A DNA stretch of 64,000 nucleotides from Apricaphanius iberus (lineage: Eukaryota > Chordata > Actinopteri > Cyprinodontiformes > Aphaniidae), in the NCBI GenBank assembly GCA_028564705.1, contig JAPXFQ010000342.1:62001-126000 (forward strand), read 5' to 3'. The notes below the pieces were generated by a model that worked only from the letters and a program-made list of their open reading frames with translations, made no database searches and had not been told where the DNA came from. Made by a program: the position numbers and the translations under genes. Positions 23,381 through 34,296 of the stretch are shown here, in pieces; within the stretch, counting starts at the first letter, position 1; each line of letters starts with the position of its first letter.

Positions 23381-23409
23381 GTGTATGTATGTGTGTGTGT
23401 GTGTGTGTG
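23381..23409. repeat. (TG)n microsatellite
   Basis: Nearly perfect GT/TG dinucleotide run. Confidence 0.9.
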
Positions 23410-23689
23410 CAAGTGTATCTGTGGACAATTTCAGATTTTTCACCTATAACATGAGGACCATTTAATACAAAGTGACAACAGTTTGCATGCTTGGACAATG
23501 TGAGCTTTACTGGTTGGTTTTTAAGGGAAGGTGTGAATTAAGTTTTAGTGAAGGTTATGGTTGAGGATAGATTGATAATAGTTGGGGTTAGGCATAATAA
23601 AATATGAAAGGAATTCAATGAAGGTTCTCACTACTAATCGCAAGACAACAAAGTGTGTGTGTTTGTGTGCACCTTATCTTTTTCATGCC

Positions 23690-23850
23690 CCAGTTGATAG
23701 TGCCAAACTTCAAACTGGGATTTGGTTCTGTTGGAGGTTTCTTCCTGTTATAAATTATGTTTCCTTTCTGTTGTCACTGGAAGCATGCTTAAGCCTAGTT
23801 TCTTCTTCTCCATGGGTGGGTGTGGAGGCACACAGCACCAATATGTGTTA
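23690..23850 (+). mobile_element. Diverged LINE 3' untranslated fragment
   Basis: Contains TTCTGTTGGAGGTTTCTTCC and TTCTTCTCCATGGGTGGGTG-like words typical of Rex/L2-type LINE 3' regions. Likely the continuation of the 22.8-23.3 kb fragment, interrupted by about 350 bp. Confidence 0.45.
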
Positions 23851-24323
23851 AAGTAAGGCCTTTTCTGTTACTCATGCAAGCACGCACAGAGTAGAGCCAA
23901 ATTTTTAACTGTCCATCAAACGCAATGGAGAGCGCTTGTCTGTGGTCAGCCCAACATCAGTCCCAAATCATTTCACCAGAATGATGCTCTATATTTAATC
24001 TAATCAGTAGTCAGTGCAGCTTCTGAAGAACTATGTGCTTTATATTGCAATGCCAATTTGAAATTTCTAAAATGGTCTTATTGTGATCATGAACACCAGG
24101 AGGTGTAGAGAACAACAAAACAGACCACTGTGGTTGTTAACATGTGATTTTAGAGTATTGTATGAGCTGCACCTCTAGTATAGTTTTCAAGTTCAATCAA
24201 AAACTAATTTTCTTTCAGCCATTTGCTCCTTGAGTGAAAAGGCCTTTACAAGCTGAAGTAAATAAACTATGGTCAACCAGAGACATCGTTGCAATGGTAT
24301 GCAGACCCACCAGAAAAGGTCAG

Positions 24324-24336
24324 CACCCCCTGCTGG
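24324..24336 (-). promoter_or_regulatory. CTCF-like core motif (one mismatch)
   Basis: The minus strand reads CCAGCAGGGGGTG; the CTCF core consensus is CCASYAGRKGGCR, so the final C is T here. A motif match only. Confidence 0.2.
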
Positions 24337-24400
24337 GGAATTGCTTTGCAACACTAACACACAAAAGGAGAAGTATAAAAGGAAAACGTTTCCATAAAAA

Positions 24401-24427
24401 TGTGTTTGTGTGTGTGTGTGTGTGTGC
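24401..24427. repeat. (TG)n microsatellite
   Basis: TG dinucleotide run. Confidence 0.9.
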
Positions 24428-24639
24428 GCAAACATACTGGTGGAGAAGTATAAACTAGGCTTCAGAATGAGGGATTACTGCAAGGTCAACAACACAAAGC
24501 AAGTGACTGTGTACTGTTGTTACATGCTCTTTCAGGAGGAGTGAATGCTGCAATTCAGTAATTCAAAGCAACCCACTGAGTTTCCTTAGATAGAAAATTC
24601 TTAACCAAACTTTAATTTTAAACTGAACTTGACAGAAGT

Positions 24640-24755
24640 TTTGTTAACTAGGGTCAATTGGAATGGATGTGACTTTGAATCTCTCTGTAAAGTCCCTTGA
24701 GACACATGTGTTGTAAATTGGACTGATATAAATAACATGAACTGAGTTTAATTTA
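24640..24755 (+). mobile_element. LINE 3' terminal tail
   Basis: TCTCTCTGTAAAGTCCCTTG, then GAGACACATGTGTTGTAAAT and TGGACTGATATAAATAA reproduce, with changes, the 'gtaaagtgccttgagatgac...ggcgctatataaataaa' end of teleost LINEs. Confidence 0.55.
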
Positions 24756-24759
24756 CTTT

Positions 24760-25200
24760 AATCAAAACGTGTAACAAGAATAAAGTTAAAATACACTGGT
24801 GCAAGTGTCTGCCACAGCCATGGATGTTTAAATTAGGAAGTAACTATAGTTTAGAATAAGAATTGGTCATATGCAAATTCTGTTACTTTTAGAATAAACA
24901 TCCTGTGAAGGTATTTTGTTTCAGGATAATACCACAGTTTCATCATCATTCACTCATTTTTTCAACACACTATTCTCCCTGATTTCTCAAAGTTTTTAAT
25001 CTAACCACAAAGCAACATGGAAAAAAAAACAATTCCATTATGTTGTTTCATTCTAAACATTTCAACTTTTTTCCTCTACACTGTTGCATTATTCCCAAGA
25101 TCATTAACACTGATCCATGTAGCTCTCTCAGCCATCCCTCTCTTATTTCACACTACAAAAAGGATGAAATGATTTGAGCTGAAACAGAATTTTTTGTTAA
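24760..25200. other. Non-coding gap
   Basis: No recognisable feature. The downstream Tc1 element has lost its end here. Confidence 0.4.
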
Positions 25201-25203
25201 TAC

Positions 25204-25959
25204 CTACGAAGTGTGTTTTGGGTCATTGTCCTGTTGTAGGATGAAATTGGCTCCAATCAAGCGCTGTCCACTGGGTATGGCATGGCGTTGCAAAATGGAG
25301 TGATAGCCTTCCTTATTCAGAATCCCTTTTACCCTGTACAAATCTCCCACCTTACCAGCACCAAAGCAACCCCAGACCATCACATTACCTCCACCATGCT
25401 TAACAGATGGCGTCAGGCATTCTTCCAGCATCTTTTCAGTTGTTCTGCGTCTCACAAACGTTCTTCTTTGTGATCCAAACACCTCAAACTTGGATTCATC
25501 CGTCCACAGCACTTTTTTCCAGTCTTCCTCTGTCCAATGTCTGTGTTCTTTTGCCCATCTTAATCTTTTTCTTTTATTGGCCAGTCTCAGATATGGCTTT
25601 TTCTTTGCCACTCTGCCCTGAAGCCCAGAATCCCGCAGCCGCCTCTTCACTGTAGATGTTGACACTGGTGTTTTGCGGGTACTATTTAATGAAGATGCCA
25701 GTTGGGGACCTGTGAGGCGTCTGTTTCTCAAACTAGAGACTCTAATGTACTTATCTTCTTGCTCAGTTGTGCAACGCGGCCTCCCACTTCTTTTTCTACT
25801 CTGGTTAGAGCCTGTTTGTGCTGTCCTCTGAAGGGAGTAGTACACACCGTTGTAGGAAATCTTCAATTTCTTAGCAATTTCTCGCATGGAATAGCCTTCA
25901 TTTCTAAGAACAAGAATAGACTGTCGAGTTTCAGATGAAAGTTCTCTTTTTCTGGCCAT
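25204..25959 (-). pseudogene. Tc1-like transposase, C-terminally truncated (251 codons)
   Basis: It starts MARKRELSSETRQSILVLRN, the first helix of the N-terminal paired-like helix-turn-helix. A GRPR minor-groove hook lies at residues 59-62 and the second helix-turn-helix at about 65-120. The catalytic domain has the first Asp in LWTDESKF (D154), the glycine box HGGGNVMVWGCFGAGKVGDL and the second Asp in LQQDNDPKHTS (D244), where a stop follows. The usual protein is about 340 residues, and the missing part includes the third acidic residue in 'SPDLNPIE'. It is remarkably free of frameshifts and stops up to the break, so it is younger than the other Tc1 relics here. It could bind DNA but cannot catalyse transposition. 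Confidence 0.92.
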
Positions 25960-26373
25960 TTTGAGCGTTTAATTGACCCCACAAATGTGATGCTCCAGAA
26001 ACTCAATCTGCTCAAAGGAAGGTCAGTTTTGTAGCTTCTGTACCGAGCTAAACTGTTTTCAGATGTGTGAACATGATTGCACAAGGGTTTTCTAATCATC
26101 AATTAGCCTTCTGAGCCAATGAGCAAACACATTGTACCATTAGAACACTGGAGTGATAGTTGCTGGAAATGGGCCTCTATACACCTATGTAGATATTGCA
26201 CCAAAAACCAGACATTTGCAGCTAGAATAGTCATTTACCACATTAGCAATGTATAGCGTGTGTTTCTTTAAAGTTAAGACTAGTTTAAAGTTATCTTCAT
26301 TGAAAAGTACAGTGCTTTTCCTTCAAAAACAAGGACATTTCAATGTGACCCCAAACTTTTGAACGGTAGTGTA
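25204..26373 (-). mobile_element. Tc1-like DNA transposon, truncated at its 3' end
   Basis: The 5' terminus is intact at 26373. Read on the minus strand it starts TACACTACCGTTCAAAAGTT followed by TGGGGTCACATTG, a classic Tc1 terminal inverted repeat next to TA. About 400 bases of leader precede the transposase start at 25959. The transposase and the opposite terminal repeat break off at about 25204, and no second TACACTACCG terminus is found to the left. The element can no longer transpose by itself. Confidence 0.9.
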
Positions 26374-26399
26374 TATTATAATGGGTGATAATTTCACGT

Positions 26400-26768
26400 G
26401 GGCTGCACGGTGGCGTAGTGGTTAGCACTGTTGCCTTGCACCAAGAAGGTTGTGGGTTTGTATCCCTGCCCAGGGTCATTCTGCATGAAGTTTGCATGCT
26501 CTCCCCGTGGATGTGTGGGTTCCCTCCGGGTACTCCTGCTTCCTCTCACAGTCCAAAAACATGACTGTCATGTTAATTGATCAATCCAAATTTTCCTTAG
26601 GTGTGTGTGTGCATGGTTGCTTGTCCTGGCTGTCTCTATGTGGCCTTGCAATGGACTGGTGACCTGTCCAGGGTGTACCCTGTCTCTCGCCCGTTGAAAG
26701 CTGGAGATTGGCACCAGCCCCCCGCGACCCCCTAAGGATTAGGCGGTTCAGAAAATGGAGGGATGGAT
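26400..26768 (+). mobile_element. SINE-like tRNA-headed interspersed repeat, full-length type
   Basis: Begins GGGCTGCACGGTGGCGTAGT and has the B-box-like GGTTTGTATCCCTG, TTTGCATGCTCTCCCCGTGG, CTCACAGTCCAAAAACATGA, GGACTGGTGACCTGTCCAGG and AGGCGGTTCAGAAAATGGAG, ending in GGATGGATT. Same family as 10762-11104. It lies 27 bases beyond the Tc1 terminus. Confidence 0.8.
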
Positions 26769-26924
26769 TACTATTACATGTACTTTCCTTTGTATTTACT
26801 GATGTAACTCAGGTATCTTGATTTGTTTCTGTGTCTTACCAACTTAGTTATGATAAAATTAAGTGTTTGAAAAATTAATTTATATAATTCTTAGTTAAAA
26901 TTAGTTCACTGCAGAATAACAAAA

Positions 26925-27047
26925 TGACCAGGGAGGCATTTAAAATATATATTTTACATTTTGTGATATTTTTATATAATTAGCGATATCGATCAATATG
27001 ACTATTTCTTTATCAATATGCTCTTTTTCAATATCCTCCAGCCCTAA
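26925..27047 (-). mobile_element. End fragment of an hAT-type MITE
   Basis: Read on the minus strand the block begins TAGGGCTGGAGGATATTGAA and continues with several ATATTGAT/ATCGATAT words. This is the usual subterminal sequence of the TAGGGCTGGGCGATAT group of fish hAT MITEs. The other end and duplication were not found. Confidence 0.5.
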
Positions 27048-27049
27048 CA

Positions 27050-28435
27050 CCGGGGTTTAAGAAAATATGATGGTAGAAATCGCTTATGTTTATACACAGC
27101 CCTGTACGTCGACAGCACAGACACCAGTCCCTTATCCCCTTTTATCTGGCATGGCGTTATCTTTTATGAAAAGGACCCGATTGCAGCAAATTGATGCCAC
27201 AGGCGGAGCTCTTTTGATTGACCAAAAGGCTCCATGATGCTGATGGTGACATTGTCTTTTGAAACAGGCTATCATGTTCAACCTATAGCATAGGCTATAT
27301 AGTAATATGTTAGGTTTTTGAAATGAGTTGATTAAGAACAATGCTCTTGTATGTTATACTTATAGTTTGACGCTGATGTTTGATTCAGGTAAACGCTTGT
27401 ATTATTAAACTTTGCCTATTGAATTTAAAATGGCATTTTTTAATGTCATTATGGAATTAAAAAATTTGATTTATTTGACTTTTATAAATGACAGAAAGTC
27501 TATGTTTTTATTTACTGAAAACTTCAGTAGTTAAATGGCTCAGGATTACTATTGAGCCCAGCAATTAATCAATCATTTTCTTTTAGGAATGCTTGTAAGG
27601 TGAGTGTCTGAGGAAAGCTCAGCGACCAAATATCAGGAAAGGTCAAAGCTTCATGTTCTCATCATAAGATCTGATTGTATTGATTTGATAGAATTACTGG
27701 TAGCATCTCTGGTCCATGTTTAGGAATCATTTACTCCAGTCACAAATCTTAAAAGAGCATTTTTCAAATTTCACATACTGAAATCAGGGTCATGGGTTGA
27801 CACATTAAAACAATGTCATTTTTTTATAATCTTTGATTTCTTCCATATTTCAATTACATTTTTTATTGGATCAGTGTTTCTGTCTTTTATTCCAATGTTG
27901 GTTGGCGGTCACATAACCCTTGTGAGGTCAGCCTTTGGTATGAGTTATATGACAATTGTGTTTATAAAGCACATTGCTCTATATTCAACAGTGACAGCAC
28001 CCTATGATGTGAACTATCAATATTTTGCCATCTCATCTGCTCTGTCAAGCTAAATAATGTGTTATTGTTTTCTTTATGTTACATGGTTTCTTTAATGCAT
28101 AATGCATATTCTGATATGTCTGAGAGCTTCCTGGTAACCTTGCAATTTGACAGATATGTGAGAAATCATCATGGTTTTAAAAATGGACTTGTGGTTTTCC
28201 ATTGTACCAGTAGATAATATATAATATCTTTATTTTCATTATTTTATACATTGCAGTAAATCATGCTTATTTGATGTATTTTCTGAAAACAGATCGGTGG
28301 TGCATAAATTTTACAACTTTTTGGACGATTTATTTAAGCTTTCACTTAAAAGCAACACCAGGCTGATTAATACAGGTTGTTAAATACACACATGTAGTAA
28401 AAGAGATTGTAAATGGAGCACATTTTACCTACCCA
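27050..28435. other. AT-rich non-coding sequence, nothing recognised
   Basis: No supportable features. Confidence 0.45.
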
Positions 28436-28439
28436 TTAC

Positions 28440-29060
28440 TGTGCAAAGAAGACACTAACAGGAGGTCTGGGCTGGTGGGCTGCTTTGCTACTGGGAGGCC
28501 CTGGGCGGTCTCACCATCTCCATCCCGAAAGGGGCTAGTTGGCTTCTGGGTTATCATCACCTGGACCTGGGAGTAAATGGTGTGTATGGAGAGTGTGAGT
28601 GGATGTACTGTGTCTATTCTTGTATCTCCAAAAAAGGTGTGTGTCTGCGTGCAAGGTTGGGAATATGGGATTGTGTCTCTATATGGCTGGATTTGAGCTG
28701 CCCCCTCCCATGGATCATCTCAGGCTCTCCACCAAATCTTGAGGCCTATACCCGCTGTCATACGTCCTGTCGGTGGCTGGTGGCTCTGCCCGTGTTGGTG
28801 GCTCAGATGTTTCATTGAAGCAGCGTCCAAACCATGAGAGAGGTAGTAACATGAATTGAACTGGAACAGATGAAGAATTGTGTGCACAAGGGAAATGTAG
28901 GTCCAGGTACAGTTCCACTTGGGAGGCACAAACACAGTTATTCGAGGTTGAAAGAGGAACAACTGGCCACAGCTAAGTCTGCTCAGTCCATTCTGGGGAA
29001 AATGGCTTCCGACAGACCCAACAGTGCATTTGTGGAAAATGTTCTCCAACACAGATAAAA
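28440..29060. other. GC-richer block, possibly repeat-derived, unclassified
   Basis: Composition is higher in GC than the surroundings and the minus strand holds a 115-codon frame (29067-28720) without recognisable motifs. The wording of 28460-28800 resembles consensus-like fish repeat text and the block at 31.1-31.3 kb, but I could not name a family. Confidence 0.3.
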
Positions 29061-29069
29061 CAACCACAA

Positions 29070-29830
29070 CCTTTTTTCATATAAATATGTTAACAAACAT
29101 TTCTCTAGTAGTTTGGATATTTACTTTTAAAGCTGTATGACAAAAGCAAAAACTTTGGCTCAAAAGTGTTCCACAGTAGTTTGCTGGAATTTTGGCCAGA
29201 ATTTTTCGTCCAAACGGAACTGGTGGAACTAAGTCAGAGTTGTACGCCGCACCTTTTCAGCTTTGCTCACATATACTCTATGCGCCTGACATCAGGATGT
29301 TGACTGTCTTATAATAAAGCTACAGTGTAACAAAAAATGTGACATGCTTAGATCTCTTATAATGTTACTTAAGTGTTTCTACATGATCTCTCTTTCTTAT
29401 ACCATACACTTTGTGGTGTAATATTTTTAATCTAATACATTTGTTTATCTTTACTGTCTTTTTACTTTACTGGTATATAGAAATTATACAAAACCAAGAG
29501 AACAGACTGGTGACAATAGAAGAAGATCTGACCATAGAGTAAGCTAATGGAAGAGAAAATTGTGATGGGTTTGATTACTGAATCTTACACAGGTAGGTAA
29601 ATAAACAGCTGTGGGAAAGAAGAAAGCTGAGGCTTTAATGGAAATAATAATGCTACTAGGCAAGGCATGACACTTTTTTTTTGTATAGCATACTGTCATC
29701 AATCACTGTCATCAACACTGTCAGCATTAAATTCAATTCAAGGTGTTTTGGGTGATTAGGGCAAAAATAAAAGCAGCAATAAAACAACTATAAAACTTCA
29801 CATCATCAAAGACATAAAACACATTTAAAC
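29070..29830. other. Non-coding sequence, nothing recognised
   Basis: No supportable features. Confidence 0.4.
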
Positions 29831-29831
29831 A

Positions 29832-30150
29832 TACATTTCAGCTGTTATTAATCAATTAATCAAAATCAGCTCTAAACAGATGAAGTTTTAGCTCTGATTT
29901 AAAGGTTTTTCAGCAGCTTTGCAGTGGTCTGAAAGTTTGTTCTAAATAAGAGGAGGATAGATACTGAAAGCTGGCTCTCCATGTTCAGTTCTGATTCTAG
30001 GGAGGATATCGAGTGGGAAAATAACAACAGATCTTTAACATTAAATGAGTTGTTAACTAGTAAAAGTATTAGAAAGACTATTCTCTGAGTTACTGAATAA
30101 TCCAACATGCAAACATATAGAGGTAAGCTGAAATTGAAAGCCTCAGGCAA
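29832..30150 (-). pseudogene. LINE protein C-terminal fragment
   Basis: The minus-strand open frame reads RIVFLILLLVNNSFNVKDLL and ends LLFRTNFQTTAKLLKNL, with KSELKLHLF just beyond it. The family pattern is 'RIDFKILLLVYKALNGLAP...' then 'FRTKFQTTAKLLKSFKAELK'. It is the same region as 21203-21391 but a separate, more decayed copy. The middle is scrambled by substitutions. Confidence 0.65.
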
Positions 30151-30327
30151 AAATATCCAAACTTAGCTCAATGTATTTTAAAATTGTAACGTCTACAAAA
30201 TAAATGTCACTGTATGTGGAAAAAGTATCTTTTTTTTTTTGAGTACCTCATGTTTTAGTTTTTTTCTCAGCCCCAAAACAAGCCCAATCTGTCACTTTTC
30301 ATGTTTGTTTAGTTTTATAATTATTTA

Positions 30328-30595
30328 TAGTTTGTCTCCTGACAAAGACCAGGAGGCGGGAGCACATTACACCGGCCTTGGAATAACTGCATTGGCTCCC
30401 TGTATGTTTGGCATTGACAGCCATCTCCTTGTGATCCCCAAAGTCCGGACACTGACAGATGGTGAGGCATCTTTTCACTAGTATGGGCCTCACCTCTGGA
30501 ACAGGCTGCCGGAGGATCTCAGGGCCGCAGAGAACGTTCATATCTTTAAAAGCAGACTCAACACTCACTTTTTTAGCCGAGCTTTTAACTGATTA
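30328..30595 (+). pseudogene. LINE protein C-terminal fragment (second family)
   Basis: The plus strand reads TKTRRREHITPALE-like sequence at about 30340, then VIPKVRTLTDGEASFH, a stop, and YGPHLWNRLPEDLRAAENVH followed by IFKSRLNTHFFSRAFN*. This matches the conserved tail 'VPRVRLKT.GEASF..YGPRLWNSLPEDLRAAENVDIFKSRLKTHLF' of fish L2/CR1-group LINEs. Two internal changes break the frame. The natural stop is at about 30590. Confidence 0.8.
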
Positions 30596-30638
30596 TTATT
30601 TATTAATATCTGTTTAATCGCTCTGCATGTTTTTATTT
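30584..30638 (+). repeat. Left copy of an imperfect ~55-bp direct repeat around a SINE
   Basis: TTTAACTGATTATTATTTAT and then TAATATCTGTTTAATCG..CTGCATG recur after the SINE at 30919-30972 with a few changes. Confidence 0.5.
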
Positions 30639-30667
30639 GATAAAATTTTTAGTTTAGCTTTTTATGT

Positions 30668-30920
30668 GGGGCGACTGTGGCTCAGTGGTAGAGTAGTTGG
30701 CTTGCAATCAGAGGGTCGTAGGTTTGATTCCAGCTTCCTCCAGTCACATGTCGATGTGCCCCTGGGCAAGGCACTTAAACCCCAAATTTTACATTGTCCT
30801 ACCGAGCCATGTTGGGTGTCGGTGTATGAATGCGAGTGTGATTGGGTGAATGCAGCTTCAATGTAAAGCGCTTTGAGTGGTCAGTAAGACTAGAAAAGCG
30901 CTATATAAGTTCAGTCCATT
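30668..30920 (+). mobile_element. tRNA-derived SINE
   Basis: Starts GGGGCGACTGTGGCTCAGTG, with an A-box GTGGCTCAGTGGTAGAG and a B-box-like GGTTTGATTCC spaced as in tRNA. The body contains CACATGTCGATGTGCCCCTG and GGCAAGGCACTTAAACCCC. The tail AAAGCGCTTTGAGTGGTCAG...AGCGCTATATAAGT resembles a LINE 3' end, which is how such SINEs borrow the LINE machinery. It sits in the 3' flank of the LINE fragment above. Confidence 0.8.
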
Positions 30921-30972
30921 TAACTGACTATTATTTATTAATTATTGTTTATCTGCTTTGCATTTTTTTATG
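30919..30972 (+). repeat. Right copy of the ~55-bp direct repeat
   Basis: Starts at TAACTGACTATTATTTATTA and ends near TCTGCTTTGCAT; partner of 30584-30638. Confidence 0.5.
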
Positions 30973-31084
30973 ATATATTATCATTGTTTTACACTTGATA
31001 ATTTAAAATGCTATCAGTCTAAACATTTTGATTAGTATTTCAAACTTAATCTCATCTACAGTCTTTTTTTTAAAATAGTTAATT

Positions 31085-31435
31085 ACTTATTTTAATCATC
31101 CTTCCAGTGTTTCCTCTATGGAGCCCTCTGCATTGGGAGGGGTGGTAAGCTGTAGCTGTCTGGGTGCTCTCCAGGAAGTGCTTGGGTGGAGGCGGGGGTA
31201 CCAGCCCTTCCTCCTCTGGGCGCCCTGGGTCAGTGCCTTGGCTCCTGCTGCCGATGCAGATGGCTCCCATAATGTTTCCTGACTCATCTGTACCCAGCCT
31301 TTTGTTGCTTTTGCTTACGGTTGCTTTTTGGTTTTTTGGGTTCTTTTTAGGGTCATTTTACTCTGTAAAGTACTTTGAGAAGCTTTGCAGTTTGAAAAAA
31401 TGCTTTATAAATGATTTGATTTATGTTTTTGAACT
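31085..31435 (+). mobile_element. Possible LINE 3' region with tail
   Basis: A GC-rich block (31100-31290) of repeat-like wording is followed by CTCTGTAAAGTACTTTGAGA and ATGCTTTATAAATGATTTGA, which resembles the end of a LINE ('gtaaagcactttgag...gtgctatataaat'). No coding segment is recognisable. Confidence 0.4.
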
Positions 31436-31439
31436 CAGA

Positions 31440-32335
31440 TGTAGACATGTTAGAAGGAGGTACTCCTTCACCTCCTATCTGTGAAGTCTATAAAAGCAGC
31501 AACAACCTTCTCCCTCATCCTGCATATCTCTGCTGCCATTGCTGATACCCACTGGCTGATGCTTCCAGCCCATAACCCCATTATCAACATGTAGCTACTA
31601 CTGTTCCTTAACTGCATAGAATACTGAGAAAATAGCCAATGAGCTAGAATCCCAGACACTCACTTATGTTCTGCAGGATTTATAAGTATTGATGGATGAG
31701 ATGTCTCACTGAAATAAACATTGACTCTACATGTAATATGGTCTGTGCCGCTCTACTGCTATTTTTGTCAGAAACAGTGCAATATGTTAAACATCTTTAC
31801 ATTTCAAACATGTTCACAGGTTGATAGAAACAGTTTTGTACTTCAGAGCACATCCACCGTCTGACACACAACACATCGCCTCCATGTGCTGCTGAGCGAG
31901 GACCATCTGTTTCAGATTCTTACCTATCACTGATTTCCCTTCGAGTTGTTTTGACTGGCAGATATTTGTGAGCCTTACAAACCTATCAAATATCTTGAGA
32001 AGGTCTCTATCAGAATGTGAGAGGTTCTGTGATGTGGCAAATTATCTCTTTTCACAAAAGACGCCTGAAACGTGTCAGCAGAGGCACGTTTCTTGTTCTC
32101 ATTGTGACAGGATAAGCAAAACGAAAGATATGGTGGTTTATGACATCCTGCGTCTACCCTGACAGCTAGTCATCTGAACTCTTAGACAAAAGCTAAGAGC
32201 ATCAGGAAAATCTGAGTGCCAAACTGAGTGTTACAGAACCTGTTTTTCATTAATTCATCATCTGCAGCATATCCTCATATTTACTCACTTGCTGCTTGTT
32301 GTAGTATATGATTTCTCACACTGGATTTGTTTAAA
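31440..32335. other. Non-coding sequence, nothing recognised
   Basis: No supportable features. Confidence 0.4.
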
Positions 32336-32337
32336 TG

Positions 32338-32546
32338 GTAAATGGCCTGTACTTGTTTAGCTCTTCCAAGCACTCCAAATCACTTTGTACTGCAATCATT
32401 CATTCACCCACAGCTGCCCTGGGGCACACTGATAGAAGTGAGGCTGAAATGCAGTCGGCACTACAGGATCCTCTGACCACCACCAGGAGACAAAGTGGGT
32501 GAAGTATCTTGCCAAAGAACACAATGGCAAACTGACCGAGATAGAC
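32338..32546 (-). mobile_element. Interspersed repeat, probably SINE, reversed and partial
   Basis: Phrases GGTAAATGGCCTGTACTTGT, CACAGCTGCCCTGGGGCACA, CTCTGACCACCACCAGGAGA and GTGAAGTATCTTGCCAAAGA are diagnostic of a very common teleost repeat. In complete copies of the family these lead into a reversed tRNA-like head. That head is lost here. Confidence 0.6.
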
Positions 32547-33510
32547 AGATGTGTATGCGTGTGAGGGGGGGGCTGTTCAGATTCACCCTTGTTTTGTTTG
32601 TGTCTAAATTTTAGTCTTTCAAAATTGCCAAATATGTTTCTTTTTATGAGTATTTTTCTTATTTGTATTCGATCTTAGGCTTTTTGGTGTTTGTTTAGAT
32701 TTAGTCTCTTTTCAATCTTTTATTCATTATTTTTTTATTCATTTATTATTATTTTTGGTCGAATTTGTTTTGATAACCTCAAATAATCTATTCTAGAAAG
32801 GCAGTGATCAAAAGTGTCTGACCCTTTTCAGATCACTGCTCTTTGTGGAGCTTCAACAAACATACTGATTTGAGCCACTTTATAGTTGTCTTTAGAATTT
32901 ATATTAAAATGCACAAAAAACTTCTGCATAATAAAGCAGGGTTTTGCAAATATAAAACAAATAGAAAATAAAGTTGGAATTTTAACCTGCATCTTACAGC
33001 CTTATTAAGCTAAATTTGCACATTTAGAATTACTAAGTGTAAAGTTGATGATTTCCAAAAAATCCAGCACTGTTTCAAAACAGACAGGTTGAGGTTGAAA
33101 GCATAAAGACAATATGCTATAACACTTTGCCTTGTGGTTAATGTGTGCCTTCACAAGTTAGGTACGTTCTATGGCAGTTAGATCCTTTGTTCTACTCCAA
33201 AAAGTGTGGAACAACCAGACCAGTCAGCACTAAGAAAGTGAACAAATAAACTGACACCAGAAAAAAAAGCCTTGATGAACAATCAGCATTTCTCTATTGT
33301 AAAATGCTGTCTTTTATTAAAGATCTTCTTAGAGGTATGATTTCATTGCCTATACAGCCATTTGTCTTTTAAGTTTTGATGATAGCACCAGCCCAACATG
33401 GCAGGCTAACAGGCTGATGGATGGTTGGATGGCTTCTCCATTTTGGAATGAGTGTATGTATTAGGCATTGGCCATCATCAGCATATACAAAGTTGTACAA
33501 AGATTTGATG
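32547..33510. other. AT-rich non-coding sequence, nothing recognised
   Basis: No supportable features. Confidence 0.4.
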
Positions 33511-33514
33511 TTTA

Positions 33515-34293
33515 TGCTTCATTCACACCAACCCCATATGTCTGTGTCAGTTCCGTCAAGATTACATTTAAAGTGTATGGTAGAGTACTTCAGAGGTCCG
33601 TCAAAGTCTCTGCGGTGCATTGTGTACATTGGCTCCCTCAACTTCACTTGCGTTACATACAGCAACGCAGTAACGCAAGCAACGCAGAAGTTTAGCTAGC
33701 TGAACTTTTGACGGACCCAACGCAGTTAACGCAGTGTGGCAACCAATCAGAGCGTCTCACCGTAGTGATGTCACTATACACATATCTTGAATGAAGCGCG
33801 GGTCCAGTCAAAACATTTTCAACAAACGCAGATTTCAAAAATCAGAAATAACACTTACTGAAGACAGAAGACTGGTGCTCCTTAGGAGGAATAGAGAACC
33901 TGTTGTTGGTTTCTTGGTAGGAGATTTGAGCTCCGATTATGCCTAGGAGGTCATAAAATTAGGCACAGGACAGAAAGAAGTAGCACGGAAAGCGAACCTC
34001 CTCCATAAGCAGCTCCTGGAGCAAATGTTAAACTCCAAACTCAGAACGCATCTGAAGAATGAACGCTGATCCACTCGATGTCCACGTTGTCTAGCTTTAT
34101 CTAGCAAATAAAGCCAAGCCACTCTCTCGTTACGATCCGCCATAGTTCAGAATATGCGCCGATAGAGGAAGCCCCGCCCACGCGCTCCTTTTTGCTCAGA
34201 AGCAGGCTATGGAAACCAAAAAGCACATACGTCAAACTTCAGCCGCTGAATGCGTTTCCTGACGCAGACCAACTGTGCGGTGTGAATGTACCA
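33515..34293. mobile_element. PIF/Harbinger element, internally deleted, 779 bp
   Basis: Flanked by the 3-bp duplication TTA (33512-33514 and 34294-34296), the canonical Harbinger target. Ends are TGCTTCATTCACACC at the left and, read inward, TGGTACATTCACACCGCACA at the right. The minus strand carries the start of the transposase (see next entry). A cluster of ACGCA/AACGCAG words near 33650-33730 and CTGACGCAGACC near the right end may be subterminal binding repeats. Confidence 0.85.
33845..34143 (-). pseudogene. Harbinger-type (HARBI1-like) transposase N-terminus, frameshifted
   Basis: It starts MADRNERVAWLYLLDKARQR with ATG at 34143. After a frameshift it continues in another frame as LLQELLMEEVRFPCYFFLSC, FYDLLGIIGAQISYQETNNR and FSIPPKEHQSS. 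This follows the known N-terminal order of fish HARBI1-like transposases: a basic start, then 'LVEELR...F..YFRLS..QFDELL..VG..I...DTNYR..I.P.ERL'. The helix-turn-helix and DDE core that should follow are absent, so this is the first-exon relic of a deletion derivative. Confidence 0.75.
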
Positions 34294-34296
34294 TTA

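Noticed and set aside
30668..30760. Functional tRNA gene
   Set aside because: A and B boxes are present but no cloverleaf or acceptor stem closes; it is the head of a SINE. The same applies at 2930 and 48042.
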